Source: Symplocastrum torsivum CPER-KK1 (GTDB taxonomy: Bacteria > Cyanobacteriota > Cyanobacteriia > Cyanobacteriales > Coleofasciculaceae). Taken from it: a stretch of 40,351 bases of DNA. The first letter of the stretch is position 1. Each line of letters opens with the position of its first letter. Shown piece by piece: positions 9,319 through 18,535 of this stretch. The position numbers and the translations under genes were made by a program. The notes below the pieces were generated by a model. The model did not search any database and was not told the DNA's origin. It worked only from the letters and a program-made list of their open reading frames with translations. The stretch lies in assembly GCA_019358875.1 (NCBI GenBank), contig JAHHIF010000068.1, forward strand, positions 1 to 40,351, read 5' to 3'.

Positions 9319-9646
9319 TTAGCAGCGTCTTGACGCAAGCACTTTTTAAAATTTGGTTCTGATTCTACCTGAAAGATTGCAAATGTCTAGATTGGTTATC
9401 AAGTTAAGTTAGTGCAACTTCGCAGAAATAACGCCTTTCCGTCAAGGAGGAGTAAGAAGTCGTGCAAGAAGGCGCTCTTAGCAATTCGTGAGTGAATTAG
9501 AGACAAACCTTCAAGGGGACTTCAGCAATCCGTTAGCTTTGCATTCTACATTGTTCCTGTTCACACCTCAGGAAAAAAATATAGTTGACGAATGTCTAAT
9601 GATTGCTGCATGATAGTAAATTGTGCGAGAAATAACTCCACAAAGA
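9319..9646. promoter_or_regulatory. murA / tRNA-Leu intergenic region
   Basis: No gene seen. Upstream of the tRNA there is TTGACG at 9585-9590 with a weak -10 (CATGAT at 9609-9614, spacing 18), a possible tRNA promoter. AAGGAGG at 9445-9451 is not followed by a credible reading frame. Confidence 0.35.
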
Positions 9647-9730
9647 GCGGAACTGGCGGAATTGGTAGACGCGCTAGATTCAGGTTCTAGTGTCTGCAAA
9701 GACTTCCGGGTTCAAGTCCCGGGTTCCGCA
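9647..9730 (+). tRNA. tRNA-Leu(CAG)
   Basis: Acceptor GCGGAAC pairs perfectly with GTTCCGC, and A73 fits Leu. The anticodon stem CTAGA/TCTAG closes the loop TTCAGGT, anticodon CAG. It has a class II variable arm and the T-arm CCGGGTTCAAGTCCCGG. CCA is not encoded, as is normal for a cyanobacterial chromosomal tRNA and unlike several array members further on. Confidence 0.96.
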
Positions 9731-9854
9731 TTTTGAAGATTAGGGATGGGAAAAAAGAGCTGAAAGCTGGAAGCTTTAAGGGTTGAAATGTTGGTAAGTT
9801 GAAAATTCTCACTTTCTAACCATCAGTTCAGTCCTAACTCTTAATCCCTAATTC

Positions 9855-10661
9855 ATGCTGACAAGTACTCAAAATCCTCTAGTGAAGGAAATTAGGAAGC
9901 TGCACAAAGCCAAAGGGCGGCGAGAGCAGCAACTGTTTTTGTTGGAGGGTACACACCTACTAGAGGAAGCTTATGCCGTAGATTATCCATTGATTACAGT
10001 TTGCTGTACCCCTGAATGGCTGCGATCGCATCCGCAACTTTGGCAGGATATCTCTGGAAGATGCCAACGGGCAGAAATAGTGAGTCCAGAAGTCCTCAAT
10101 GCGATCGCAACAACCGTTCATCCCGATGGTGTTATAGCAACGGCAATGCGATCGCTTGGTCTTGACTCCACACAATCCCATCCCTCACCGATAGTGACTT
10201 CTATCAGTCTCGCTTTGGAGACGGTGCAAGACCCAGGTAACCTAGGAACAATCATTCGCACGGCAGCAGCGGCGGGTGCAGAACGTCTATGGCTAAGTAC
10301 AGATAGTGTGGACTTAGATAATCCCAAGGTACTGCGCTCCTCAGCAGGTCAATGGTTTCGGCTTCCTATGGTAGTTAGTCCTGATTTAAACGACGTCGTT
10401 GATCAGTGCAAAGCGCAAGGCATACAAATCGTCGCGACAGTCCCAGATGTCACTGAAAATTATTGGGACATCGACCTACAATGTCCTACCCTGATTTTGC
10501 TAGGTAATGAAGCCGCCGGATTAAAAGCGGACTTGGCAGCTAAAGCGGATCGGCAAGTGAAAATTCCTCTAATGCCAGGGGTAGAGTCGTTAAATGTTGC
10601 GATCGCAGCCGCTTTGATGTTGTACGAAGCCAAACGCCAACGCCGAGGCAGGGAAGGCTAG
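9855..10661 (+). CDS. TrmH/SpoU family RNA 2'-O-methyltransferase
   Basis: This is an SAM-dependent ribose methyltransferase of the SPOUT (knotted) class acting on rRNA or tRNA. The N-terminal substrate-binding domain begins with TSTQNPLVKEIRKLHKAKGRR and LFLLEGTHLLEEA. The SPOUT domain shows ALETVQDPGNLGTIIRTAAAAGAERLWLS (motif 1, Asn and Arg present), LILLGNEAAGL (motif 2) and IPLMPGVESLNVAIAAALMLYE (motif 3). The length of 268 residues is usual. The exact target nucleotide cannot be told. It follows tRNA-Leu by about 125 bases in the same direction. Confidence 0.9.
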   Translation: MLTSTQNPLVKEIRKLHKAKGRREQQLFLLEGTHLLEEAYAVDYPLITVCCTPEWLRSHPQLWQDISGRCQRAEIVSPEVLNAIATTVHPDGVIATAMRSLGLDSTQSHPSPIVTSISLALETVQDPGNLGTIIRTAAAAGAERLWLSTDSVDLDNPKVLRSSAGQWFRLPMVVSPDLNDVVDQCKAQGIQIVATVPDVTENYWDIDLQCPTLILLGNEAAGLKADLAAKADRQVKIPLMPGVESLNVAIAAALMLYEAKRQRRGREG

Positions 10662-10723
10662 ATGTTAGGTTTCAATAGAATTTCGATTTTTTTAGTCTTT
10701 AGATGCTCCTTCCGGTTGAGAGA

Positions 10724-10969
10724 TTAGCGCTCATCCTTCAATCCGCCTTCTTCCGGTAGCTGAGTCTCGCCAAAGAATTGCTCAATGTCAGCGGCTGCTT
10801 CTTCCCAAACCGTTAAGTCAGTCTCACTGGTTGAGGAATGACTATCATCTAGCTGAAACTCAGGCTCAGGGGTTTGACTCTCCTGTGCCAAGATATTCTG
10901 TAGTTGGTCAAGTGACTCCATAAAAGCTCTAGCGGCAGACGTCCTCAGATTTTGCGGATGCTCATGCAT
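10724..10969 (-). CDS. Small acidic conserved cyanobacterial protein, unknown function
   Basis: An 81-residue protein opening MHEHPQNLRTSAARAFMESLDQL with a short helix, then a Ser/Thr/Asp/Glu-rich middle and a C-terminal acidic helix (WEEAAADIEQFFGE). There is no membrane segment and no motif I can name. The opening resembles small proteins I remember from other cyanobacteria, which argues that it is real. It stands alone on the minus strand, convergent with the methyltransferase gene. Confidence 0.6.
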   Translation of the reverse strand: MHEHPQNLRTSAARAFMESLDQLQNILAQESQTPEPEFQLDDSHSSTSETDLTVWEEAAADIEQFFGETQLPEEGGLKDER

Positions 10970-11262
10970 AATGTTTAATTCCTATAAAGACGGCTTTTAA
11001 TTGGAGCAAACTCGGTTAAAACTTCTACAATACAACACTGGCTTTGAAGCCGTTTGAATGACAAATGAGGCATAAATAAAAGGGCTGAGGACAAAGGGCT
11101 GGTGATTGAGTCGAGGTGGTGAGTTATGAGTTGAACAGCCAGTCTTTCCAGCTTTAACTCAAAACTCTCTTAACTAGATGCTATAAGCCTTAGTGGAATG
11201 AATTCAAGCAAGGACTTGCGTTCATCAATTGGTCAAGTTGAGAATAAGGAGGGCAATGCGGG
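10970..11262. other. lpdA upstream region with a repeat-like string
   Basis: Contains GGGCTGAGGACAAAGGGCTG at about 11082-11101, related in composition to the string embedded in the ketoacyl synthase gene. A strong AAGGAGG (11246-11252) precedes two ATGs: one at 11256 opens a four-codon frame ending in TGA that overlaps the lpdA start at 11263. Confidence 0.4.
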
Positions 11263-12711
11263 ATGAGTGAAATGGATGTGAGTCAGGAATTTGATTACGA
11301 TTTGGTAATAATCGGTGCAGGTGTAGGTGGACATGGTGCTGCCTTACATGCTGTTAGCTGTGGCTTGAAAACCGCAATTATTGAAGCCTCTGAAATGGGT
11401 GGCACCTGTGTCAATCGTGGCTGTATCCCATCAAAGGCGCTCTTGGCAGCATCAGGTAGAGTACGGGAGTTACGCAATACCCACCACCTTCAGGCACTAG
11501 GTATTCAGGTGGGAGATGTTGCCTTTGACCGACAAGCGATCGCCAATCACGCGAACAATCTTGTTTCTAAGATTCGTGGCGATCTCACAAATAGCCTAAA
11601 ACGCTTGGGCGTTGATATTATCCAAGGCTGGGGTAAGGTAGCTGGACAACAAAAAGTAACAGTTACGACAGACAGTGGCGAAAAAACATTCACAGCCAAA
11701 GATATTATTCTCTCCACTGGCTCAGTTCCCTTTGTACCACCAGGAATTGAGATTGATGGCAAAACCGTCTTTACAAGTGATGATGCCTTAAAGCTGGATT
11801 GGATACCAGATTGGGTTGCGATTATTGGTAGTGGTTACATTGGTCTGGAATTTTCTGATGTCTATACAGCTTTAGGCTCAGAAATCACAATGATTGAAGC
11901 GCTAGACCAGCTAATGCCGACTTTTGACCCGGATATTGCTAAATTGGCGACACGAGTTCTGATTACTCCCCGTGATATTGAAACTCATGTCGGGGTGTTA
12001 GCGATGAAGGTAACACCGGGAACACCCGTCGTGATAGAACTCGCCGATGCTAAAACCAAAGAAGTCGTGGATGTTCTGGAAGTAGACGCTTGCCTTGTCG
12101 CAACTGGGCGAATTCCAGCTACCAAAAATTTGGGGCTGGATGCTGTCGGTGTTGAGACAGATCGGCGGGGCTTTATTAGTGTTGATGAGACAATGGCGGT
12201 GCTATCATCCGGGGAGCCTGTGCCTCATCTGTGGGCAATCGGTGATGCAATAGGGCAACTGATGCTAGCTCACGCGGCTTCAGCACAAGGCGTTGCAGCT
12301 GTAGAAAATATTTGTGGGCGGCACCGGACTGTGGACTATCGCAGTATTCCAGCAGCGGCGTTCACGCATCCAGAAATTAGCTATGTAGGCTTTACTGAGC
12401 CAGCAGCTAAGGAACTAGGTGAAAAAGAGGGGTTTGAAGTCGCCTCGGTGAAGTCGTATTTTAAAGGAAACTCCAAAGCGATCGCAGAAGGAGAAGCTGA
12501 AGGTATTGCTAAAGTCATTTACCGTAGAGATACAGGCGAAGTCCTCGGCGTACATATTCTGGGTATCCATGCTTCTGATTTAATTCACGAAGCCTCAAAT
12601 GCGATCGCCCTGCGGCAATCGATCAATACCCTCGTGACCCTAGTCCATGCTCATCCCACACTGTCGGAAGTGCTGGATGACGCTTACAAACGAGCTGTCG
12701 GTAGTCATTAG
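11263..12711 (+). CDS. lpdA: Dihydrolipoyl dehydrogenase (E3)
   Basis: A flavoprotein disulfide reductase that reoxidises dihydrolipoamide in pyruvate dehydrogenase and the glycine cleavage system. FAD motif GAGVGGHGAALHA is at about residues 18-30. The redox-active disulfide is Cys49/Cys54 in GGTCVNRGCIPSK. The NAD motif GSGYIGLEFSDVYTALGSE is present, as are the second FAD region LWAIGDAIGQLMLAHAAS and the C-terminal catalytic HAHPTLSE. The length of 482 residues is normal. SD AAGGAGG lies 10 bases upstream of the ATG. trpC follows 81 bases downstream. Confidence 0.95.
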   Translation: MSEMDVSQEFDYDLVIIGAGVGGHGAALHAVSCGLKTAIIEASEMGGTCVNRGCIPSKALLAASGRVRELRNTHHLQALGIQVGDVAFDRQAIANHANNLVSKIRGDLTNSLKRLGVDIIQGWGKVAGQQKVTVTTDSGEKTFTAKDIILSTGSVPFVPPGIEIDGKTVFTSDDALKLDWIPDWVAIIGSGYIGLEFSDVYTALGSEITMIEALDQLMPTFDPDIAKLATRVLITPRDIETHVGVLAMKVTPGTPVVIELADAKTKEVVDVLEVDACLVATGRIPATKNLGLDAVGVETDRRGFISVDETMAVLSSGEPVPHLWAIGDAIGQLMLAHAASAQGVAAVENICGRHRTVDYRSIPAAAFTHPEISYVGFTEPAAKELGEKEGFEVASVKSYFKGNSKAIAEGEAEGIAKVIYRRDTGEVLGVHILGIHASDLIHEASNAIALRQSINTLVTLVHAHPTLSEVLDDAYKRAVGSH

Positions 12712-12792
12712 TAGGCACAAGGAGTCTTCTTCCCCCAGCCCCATAGCTCTCTTTTGTCCAACAACCAACAACTAACAACCAATGACCAATTG

Positions 12793-13680
12793 ATGAAAAT
12801 TCGCCGACGTCCACCCAATCCAGCTATTGACCTCGATATATTTCGCTATCAAGTAGTTGTTCCAGATTCTGAGCCACGCCATATTCTGGAAGAAATTGTC
12901 TGGCACAAAGAGACGGAAGTTGACCAGATGCGGGAACGTGTTCCTTTAGTGGAATTGCGGCAGCGGGTACAGACTGCGCCAGCTATCCGCAATTTCAGGC
13001 AAGCCTTATCTTCTGGGAAAACTCGTCCCGCCTTGATTGCAGAAGTTAAGAAAGCATCTCCCAGTAAGGGGGTGATTCGAGAGGATTTTGACCCCGTTGC
13101 GATCGCTCATGCCTACAACCAAGGGGGAGCAAGTGCGATATCCGTGCTAACCGATCAAAAATTCTTTCAAGGCAGCTGGGAAAACCTGGCAAATGTTCGT
13201 GCTGCCGTTGATTTGCCTGTCTTATGTAAGGATTTCATCATCTACCCCTACCAAATCTATCTCGCCCGTAGTTACGGAGCAGACGCTGTTTTACTAATTG
13301 CTGGAATTCTGTCAGACCAAGACCTTCAGTACTTTGTCAAAATTGCCAATGCTCTATCCATGATGCCCCTAATCGAAGTTCATACTCTCTTTGAGTTAGA
13401 CCGCGTATTATCTCTAGATGGCGTTACCCTAGTTGGTATTAATAATCGTAACCTGGAAGATTTCTCGGTCGATCTGCAAACGACCTGCCAAATCCTAGCA
13501 GCACGGGGAAACCAGCTACAGGAGCGTGGCATTATGGTCGTCAGTGAGTCAGGGCTGCATACAAGCGCCGATTTAGAGCAAGTAGCATCTGCGGGTGCGG
13601 CTGCCGTTCTGATTGGCGAGTCACTGGTGAAACAGCCTGACCCAAGTACAGCGATCGCCAGTCTGTTTTCCAGTCCGTGA
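12793..13680 (+). CDS. trpC: Indole-3-glycerol-phosphate synthase
   Basis: This performs the ring-closing step of tryptophan synthesis (CdRP to indole-3-glycerol phosphate). It is a TIM-barrel enzyme with LIAEVKKASPSKG (catalytic Lys), VLTDQKFFQGS, VLCKDFIIYPYQIYLARSYGADAVLLI, LVGINNRNLEDFSVDL and VSESGLHT. I chose the ATG at 12793 (295 residues). A longer frame from TTG at 12754 would translate CAACAACCAACAACTAACAA, a low-complexity spacer typical of intergenic DNA here. The N-terminal extension MKIRRRPPNPAIDLDIFRY is common in cyanobacterial TrpC. Confidence 0.95.
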   Translation: MKIRRRPPNPAIDLDIFRYQVVVPDSEPRHILEEIVWHKETEVDQMRERVPLVELRQRVQTAPAIRNFRQALSSGKTRPALIAEVKKASPSKGVIREDFDPVAIAHAYNQGGASAISVLTDQKFFQGSWENLANVRAAVDLPVLCKDFIIYPYQIYLARSYGADAVLLIAGILSDQDLQYFVKIANALSMMPLIEVHTLFELDRVLSLDGVTLVGINNRNLEDFSVDLQTTCQILAARGNQLQERGIMVVSESGLHTSADLEQVASAGAAAVLIGESLVKQPDPSTAIASLFSSP

Positions 13681-13837
13681 CCTATAAGTCACGAGTCCGT
13701 TGTTGGTTGTGATAATGAAAAGTAAAAGGCTTTGCGCTCATCGGCACTCGCTCCATAGGGCGCGAAAGGCTAGCAGCCTCACTGATGCTCAAAGACTCGC
13801 TGTCGCAGATTCGTCCATTTGAGGTAAACCAGGTTTC

Positions 13838-14125
13838 ATGGAGCCAATTCCCCTTCCGTCTTATGTCCATTACGAACTGCTTCTCCAACTTCTAGAGCGC
13901 CAAACTTCATTTGCTGTCAATCAGAAACCCGCAGTTCGAGAGCAAGTTCATCAATTAATCAGCACACTTCGGAAAGCCCTAGCTCAGCAGAGGCAACTGG
14001 AGCAAACCTGCATCCGAGCCAACTTACCAATTGAGTACCGCTGGTCTCTCAACAGTGCCAGTTTTGAGCCAGAACACTCTCCCGATGTCCTTCCCCTAGC
14101 TCAGAAGCCCGAAGTCGGTAATTAA
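13838..14125 (+). CDS. Small conserved cyanobacterial protein (DUF5340-like)
   Basis: 95 residues: MEPIPLPSYVHYELLLQLLERQT, then a basic helix (VREQVHQLISTLRKALAQQRQLE) and a polar tail. The helical opening matches what I remember of DUF5340, a family of unknown function found in cyanobacteria. It is soluble, with no cysteines of note and no signal peptide. It stands between trpC and the aminotransferase gene, without tight spacing to either. Confidence 0.7.
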   Translation: MEPIPLPSYVHYELLLQLLERQTSFAVNQKPAVREQVHQLISTLRKALAQQRQLEQTCIRANLPIEYRWSLNSASFEPEHSPDVLPLAQKPEVGN

Positions 14126-14311
14126 ACATTAAGCATCTAGTACGCAGGTGTAGGGCTTGTAAGTTTTTAGTTGTTAGATAGATTTTGTCAAGCTCCTGAT
14201 TTTTGCCGGAAAGTCCTTTAAGAATTTCTACTTTATCTAACAACTAGCCATTGTCTAGAGGAGTTGTGCGATCCTGGATTATGCGAAGCGAGAAGTATAG
14301 AGGGCAACAAA

Positions 14312-15466
14312 ATGGACGACAAGCATATGCTGATGATTCCTGGTCCAACGCCAGTACCGGAAAAAGTATTACTGGCGCTGTCTAAGCACCCAATTGGACA
14401 CCGGAGCGGCGAATTTAGCCAAATCATGGCAGAGGTCACCCAAAACCTCAAATGGCTGCACCAAACCCAGAACGATGTTTTGGTGTTAACGGTGAGTGGC
14501 ACGGGCGCGATGGAAGCGGGCATTATCAACTTCCTCAGCCCAGGCGATCGCGTTTTGGTTGGAAGTAACGGAAAATTTGGCGATCGCTGGGCGGCTATGA
14601 GTGCTGCCTTTGGTCTAGAAGTCGAGACAATCACAGCGGATTGGGGTAAACCATTAGACACAGAGCAGTTTCGCGAAAAGCTTGCCGCTGACACCGAAAA
14701 GAACATTAAAGCTGTCATTATTACTCACTCTGAGACTTCTACTGGTGTCCTCAACGACCTGGAAACGATTAATCGTCACGTCAAAGAGCATGGCGAAGCT
14801 TTAATGATTGTTGATGCGGTTACCAGCTTGGGTGCAGTCAATCTGCCAGTAGATGAATGGGGAATTGATGTCGTTGCTTCTGGTTCTCAAAAGGGCTATA
14901 TGATTCCTCCAGGGCTAGGATTTGTCTGTGTTAGCCCTAAAGCATGGGAAGCTTACAAAACAGCCAAGCTGCCACGCTTCTATCTGGATTTAGGCAAATA
15001 CAGTAAAACAGCGGCAAAAAATAGCAATCCCTTTACCCCCCCAGTTAACTTGGTTGTGGCGCTACAAGCAGCACTGCGAATGATGCAAGCGGAAGGTTTA
15101 GAATCGATCTTTGCACGTCACCAACGGCTGATGAGAGCAACTCGTGAGGCGGTACAAGCTCTCTCACTACCCTTGTTTGGACCGGATGAGGCGGCTAGCC
15201 CTGCAATTACGGCGGTTGCGCCTGTATCTGTAGAGTCGGAACAAATCCGCGCTGTGATGAAGAAGCGTTTTGATATTTCTCTGGCTGGTGGACAAGACGA
15301 CTATAAAGGCAAAATTTTCCGTATCGGACATCTTGGCTTTGTTAGCGATCGCGATATTCTTGCGGCGATTGGGGCGCTTGAAGCAACTCTCCGGGAACTG
15401 GGCTACGAATCTATGACACCAGGGGCTGGTATTGCCGCAGCAGCTAGAGTGTTTGCTCAATCATGA
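14312..15466 (+). CDS. Class V aminotransferase (alanine/serine-glyoxylate type)
   Basis: A PLP enzyme of fold type I, expected to transaminate glyoxylate with alanine or serine in photorespiration. It opens MDDKHMLMIPGPTPVPEKVL and HPIGHRSGEF. The PLP-binding Lys is in VVASGSQKGYMIPPGLGFV, and the Asp contact in MIVDAVTSLGAV. The length is 384 residues from the ATG at 14312; an upstream in-frame ATG at 14264 would add 16 residues without family resemblance. Family members have also been labelled the small subunit of a soluble hydrogenase, which I think is a historical misnomer. It is followed by a strong terminator. Confidence 0.9.
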   Translation: MDDKHMLMIPGPTPVPEKVLLALSKHPIGHRSGEFSQIMAEVTQNLKWLHQTQNDVLVLTVSGTGAMEAGIINFLSPGDRVLVGSNGKFGDRWAAMSAAFGLEVETITADWGKPLDTEQFREKLAADTEKNIKAVIITHSETSTGVLNDLETINRHVKEHGEALMIVDAVTSLGAVNLPVDEWGIDVVASGSQKGYMIPPGLGFVCVSPKAWEAYKTAKLPRFYLDLGKYSKTAAKNSNPFTPPVNLVVALQAALRMMQAEGLESIFARHQRLMRATREAVQALSLPLFGPDEAASPAITAVAPVSVESEQIRAVMKKRFDISLAGGQDDYKGKIFRIGHLGFVSDRDILAAIGALEATLRELGYESMTPGAGIAAAARVFAQS

Positions 15467-15530
15467 GCTTCTAAGCTGATGTGCAAGTTAATTACATGTT
15501 GAAAATTATCTACTAGCTAACAACGCTAAT

Positions 15531-15565
15531 AAAAAGAGCGAGTCAATGGGTGACTCGCTCTTTTT
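15531..15565. terminator. Bidirectional intrinsic terminator
   Basis: A perfect 15-base inverted repeat: AAAAAGAGCGAGTCA (15531-15545), loop ATGGG, TGACTCGCTCTTTTT (15551-15565). The A-run and T-run at the two ends let it work on both strands, fitting its place between the convergent aminotransferase and DUF2949 genes. Confidence 0.93.
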
Positions 15566-15682
15566 TGTATTGGATAAATTGTGAATGAACATACAATGTC
15601 TGGACTTGCCTGGGGTTGAGATTCACCCAAAGGCATAAGCATTTGAACATTATCAATTTGCTCCTCGCTGATTCTTCCAGTC

Positions 15683-15874
15683 TTAAACGGTCTCCAGCCA
15701 GTCATAAATTCGATCAAGTTGCTCTAAGGTTACCAATCCATACTGCCAAAGAATCATTGGCAAAGGACCTGGATCTTGTTCACGACGGCGTTGTGCAATC
15801 GCAATTGAGTCTCTGGAAATCGCTAATTCTTCCTGAAGAAAGCGAATAAATCTAGAATAAGTTGCAGGTGCCAT
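15683..15874 (-). CDS. DUF2949 family small protein
   Basis: 63 residues: MAPATYSRFIRFLQEELAIS, then IAIAQRRREQDPGPLPMILWQYGLVTLEQLDRIYDWLE (broken here for length: DPGPLPMILWQYGLV is the core). This is the pattern of DUF2949, a small cyanobacterial family of unknown role. I chose the ATG at 15874 because GAGGAGG lies at the right distance upstream. A GTG at 15886, which would extend the frame by four codons, overlaps that Shine-Dalgarno sequence. Confidence 0.85.
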   Translation of the reverse strand: MAPATYSRFIRFLQEELAISRDSIAIAQRRREQDPGPLPMILWQYGLVTLEQLDRIYDWLETV

Positions 15875-15889
15875 CTTTACTTTCACCTC

Positions 15890-16495
15890 CTCATAATCTG
15901 CTCTATTGTGGAATTAATGGCTTACGTTCTTGATCTACTAGTAGACAGTATGTGATCTGGCTACTTTTCTTCAGTTCCTTCCTTATATTGAAGGTTAGAA
16001 CTGTTCTTACTTGTGTTTCAAATCACTCCCAAACTGAGATTTAAATCAGCTAAGTTTGCCTTCTACATTTTTTGTCGGCAAGAAATAGCCGCTTAAATAG
16101 ACAGCCCTAGCTTAGACTTCCAACACTATATGTTGGAAACATAGATAGACTTTTCTGGTTACGGAAACTGAAACTTGGCAGTTCCTAGCAAACCTTTGTA
16201 TAGTTTCTTACTTCAGCGCTTTAATAAAAGCCATCTGTAAATTGGAAGATTCATCAACCGATGTACGCTCTTACTCAGACAACCCTCACACCAATGCTTA
16301 GCGGTTCATCGCTAAGGCTTTGTTAGCGTAACATCTTCGCAGTTTTGCTCAGCTTCTGAATCTGGTTGGAGGCAGTTAATTGTTATAGAGTATCTGAGTT
16401 TGAACTCTTTATAACTCTCCCTTACGAAAGGGTAGCTTACTTTTATGGCAGAACTGCAACAAGTTCAGTGAAAATTTTAATAATTTCAACAAAAA
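15890..16495. other. 600-base gap without a recognisable gene
   Basis: No reading frame on either strand looks coding. A small hairpin CTTAGCG (16297-16303) / CGCTAAG (16310-16316) is the only clear structure. The region lies upstream of DUF2949 (minus) and downstream of the DUF192 gene (minus), so it must hold the DUF2949 promoter; none was identified with confidence. Confidence 0.5.
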
Positions 16496-17068
16496 TTAAG
16501 AATTGGAGGAGGTTGGGGGGGTGATATTCTCATCTAAGAACTTCACACTCACCCGATCGCCCACCCTAAGTCCCAGTTCTGCTGCCCGTCCGCCTCTGAG
16601 TTCAATCACTTGGTCAATTGGTGTTTGGGGTCCATAGCTTGGGCAAGGATCTGCCGTACAAGGGGGAACATCCGCCGCGATCGCTTTTACCTCCCCGTTT
16701 CTGAGGAAAACCATATCCAAGGGAATTTTTGTATTCTTCATCCAGAAGCTGACAGGTCGTGGTGGAACAAAGGAAAACAACATCCCCCGATCATCTGCTA
16801 GTGATGTACGATACATCAGCCCTATTGCCTGCTCTTGAGGTGTCCGGGTCACTTCTAGCAAAATCCGCTGACCTGCCATCTGAGCTTGGGCAGTAATCGG
16901 TAGCATTTGCCCTAAGTCCTTGGGTAGCGCTGAGACAGATGGAGGAGGTGGCAGTCGTTCACCCGATTTCAATGGTGTTCCATTTCCAACGTTCGCTGGT
17001 GCTGAGGCAACACAACCCATCAGTACAACACACAGCGTTATGCCTAATAAACTGATTTGACCTTTCAT
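16496..17068 (-). CDS. DUF192 lipoprotein
   Basis: 190 residues. The signal is ISLLGITLCVVLMGC with a lipobox-like LMGC, so Cys19 is probably lipidated. The DUF192 domain spans about residues 60-178: RILLEVTRTPQEQAIGLMYR, DRGMLFSFVPPRPVSFWMKN, IPLDMVFL, VIELRGGRAAELGLRVGD. The function is unknown; proteins with this domain are small secreted or membrane-anchored barrels. The Cys pair in PPCTADPCPSYG may form a disulfide outside the membrane. Confidence 0.85.
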   Translation of the reverse strand: MKGQISLLGITLCVVLMGCVASAPANVGNGTPLKSGERLPPPPSVSALPKDLGQMLPITAQAQMAGQRILLEVTRTPQEQAIGLMYRTSLADDRGMLFSFVPPRPVSFWMKNTKIPLDMVFLRNGEVKAIAADVPPCTADPCPSYGPQTPIDQVIELRGGRAAELGLRVGDRVSVKFLDENITPPTSSNS

Positions 17069-17379
17069 TACACTTTTACCACTGGATAGTCCTTCTTCTG
17101 GGAAGCAGGACTGCTTACTGAAATTTGGGACTTCTAAAAACGATGAGTTTTGAGCGAGAAAACAGCCTTAACAAGGTTCACACATCGCATAGATGATGCC
17201 TTGAATAAAATTGACTATTTAACCTCTATGTCGGTAGGCAAATTAAACATAAGTACAAACACTCAAAGCTTACCTACAGGCGATAGATTCTCTCGCGTTA
17301 GGGGAGAAGCCTTGTACCCCATAACACATTGCCAGCATTATCTTTGTTTATGCCAACCTACTTAACGTTTCCTAGCACT
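17069..17379. other. Gap between DUF192 and nblR genes
   Basis: Nothing convincing. A 71-codon plus-strand frame starts at 17150 but has no recognisable family and no good ribosome site. Confidence 0.4.
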
Positions 17380-18096
17380 CTATGCCTCCCGCAACACATA
17401 ACCAACACCCCGTACTGTTTGAATCAGGCGCTTTTCACCCTCATCTTCAATCTTGAGACGTAAATAGCGAATATATACTTCAATGACATTTGACTCTCCC
17501 ATGAAGTCATAACCCCAAACATTTTCGAGAATTTGTTCACGGGTCAATACTTCACGAGGATGAGCCATCAAATACTTGAGGAGTTCAAACTCCTTCATGG
17601 TCAAGTCAATCACTCGTCCACCACGTATAGCTCGGCGTGTCGTCAAGTCTAAAATCAATTCCCCAAACCTTAGCTGTTCGCTAACCCCTACTTCTGGCTC
17701 AAGATAGAGGCGCACCATTTGCAAAAATGGTTCAGTGCGATAAGGTTTCAGAAAATAATCATCAGCTCCAGCCTCTAGACAAGCCACTCGATCATCAACT
17801 GTGTCACGAGCCATGAGCAGAAGTAACGGTACACGAGAACCTGTACCTCTGATTTGAGAACACAACCTCAGCCCTGATTCTCCTGAGAGTGCCCTATCTA
17901 CAACAATCATTGCCGGCTGGAGTTCACAGGCTTGATGCCAACCCGTGGTCGCATCAGGAGCAACAACAGTATGGTATCCGGCTTCTCTTAAATCTAGACT
18001 TAGGCGTTCAGCAAACGTTTCGTCTGTTTCTACGAGTAAAACACAGGGATTGCGATCAAGAGTAATAGAGTGCATAGGCAAAGCTTGTGTTGACAA
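17380..18096 (-). CDS. nblR: NblR-type response regulator (OmpR family)
   Basis: A 238-residue DNA-binding regulator. The receiver domain covers residues 17-130: Asp67 in IVVDRALSGESGLRL is the expected phosphorylation site and Lys117 in DDYFLKPYR the conserved Lys. The usual Thr/Ser before Ala in strand 4 is Met (LLLLMARDTVDDR). The C-terminal winged helix reads MKEFELLKYLMAHPREVLTR to RGVGYVLREA. The receiver pattern fits NblR, the regulator of phycobilisome breakdown under nutrient and light stress, which is described as working without classical phosphorylation. No histidine kinase gene is adjacent. An internal start at Met8 is possible. Confidence 0.8.
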   Translation of the reverse strand: MSTQALPMHSITLDRNPCVLLVETDETFAERLSLDLREAGYHTVVAPDATTGWHQACELQPAMIVVDRALSGESGLRLCSQIRGTGSRVPLLLLMARDTVDDRVACLEAGADDYFLKPYRTEPFLQMVRLYLEPEVGVSEQLRFGELILDLTTRRAIRGGRVIDLTMKEFELLKYLMAHPREVLTREQILENVWGYDFMGESNVIEVYIRYLRLKIEDEGEKRLIQTVRGVGYVLREA

Positions 18097-18535
18097 ACTG
18101 GCTACTAGTACCTAAATTATCTCCCTTGTTGTAGCACGTCTTGGTGTCAAGAGTCTTAATCCGAAGGGCACTGACATAAGAGCCTTGAAATAGATTTCAC
18201 CCATCAAAGCGATGTCAAGCTAAAGCCTACTAAATCAGCCTTTCAACCCGTTTTAACGGGTTTTAGCTTTTAGCCCGTTCGCGTTCGCGAAGCGTTCTCG
18301 AAGAGTAGCGTTCCCGTTCCCCGTAGGGGTTCCCGAAGGGTAGGGTACTTTAGTTCAGGGCTTAATTCAGTGACATTCGTCCTAATCCAGTTTGAGGACT
18401 AAGTCAATAGGGATTGGATGCAAGGCACTAGGTAATATTGAATTGTCTTGTCCATTGCCGACACTAAGAAAGTCCATCGCTACGATGAACAAGTTCCCAC
18501 GTTTAATGACATCTACCTGGCTAGCGACCTTCTTC
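18097..18535. other. nblR upstream gap with repeats
   Basis: No gene. AACCCGTT (18245-18252) and AACGGGTT (18255-18262) form a small hairpin, followed by the palindromic repeat cluster listed next. A 61-codon plus frame at 18392 looks non-coding. Confidence 0.45.
18275..18348. repeat. Cluster of short palindromic interspersed repeats
   Basis: Contains CGTTCGCGTTCGCGAAGCG, CCCCGTAGGGG and CCCGAAGGG one after another. I recall such strings as common palindromic interspersed repeats in filamentous cyanobacteria. A related piece is found inside the T-loop of the tRNA-Glu at 22925. Confidence 0.75.

Noticed and set aside
12754..12792. N-terminal extension of TrpC from TTG
   Set aside because: It translates a CAACAACTAAC-type spacer repeat; the ATG at 12793 fits the family.
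17150..17365. 71-codon plus frame between DUF192 and nblR
   Set aside because: Weak ribosome site, no family resemblance, and composition like non-coding DNA.
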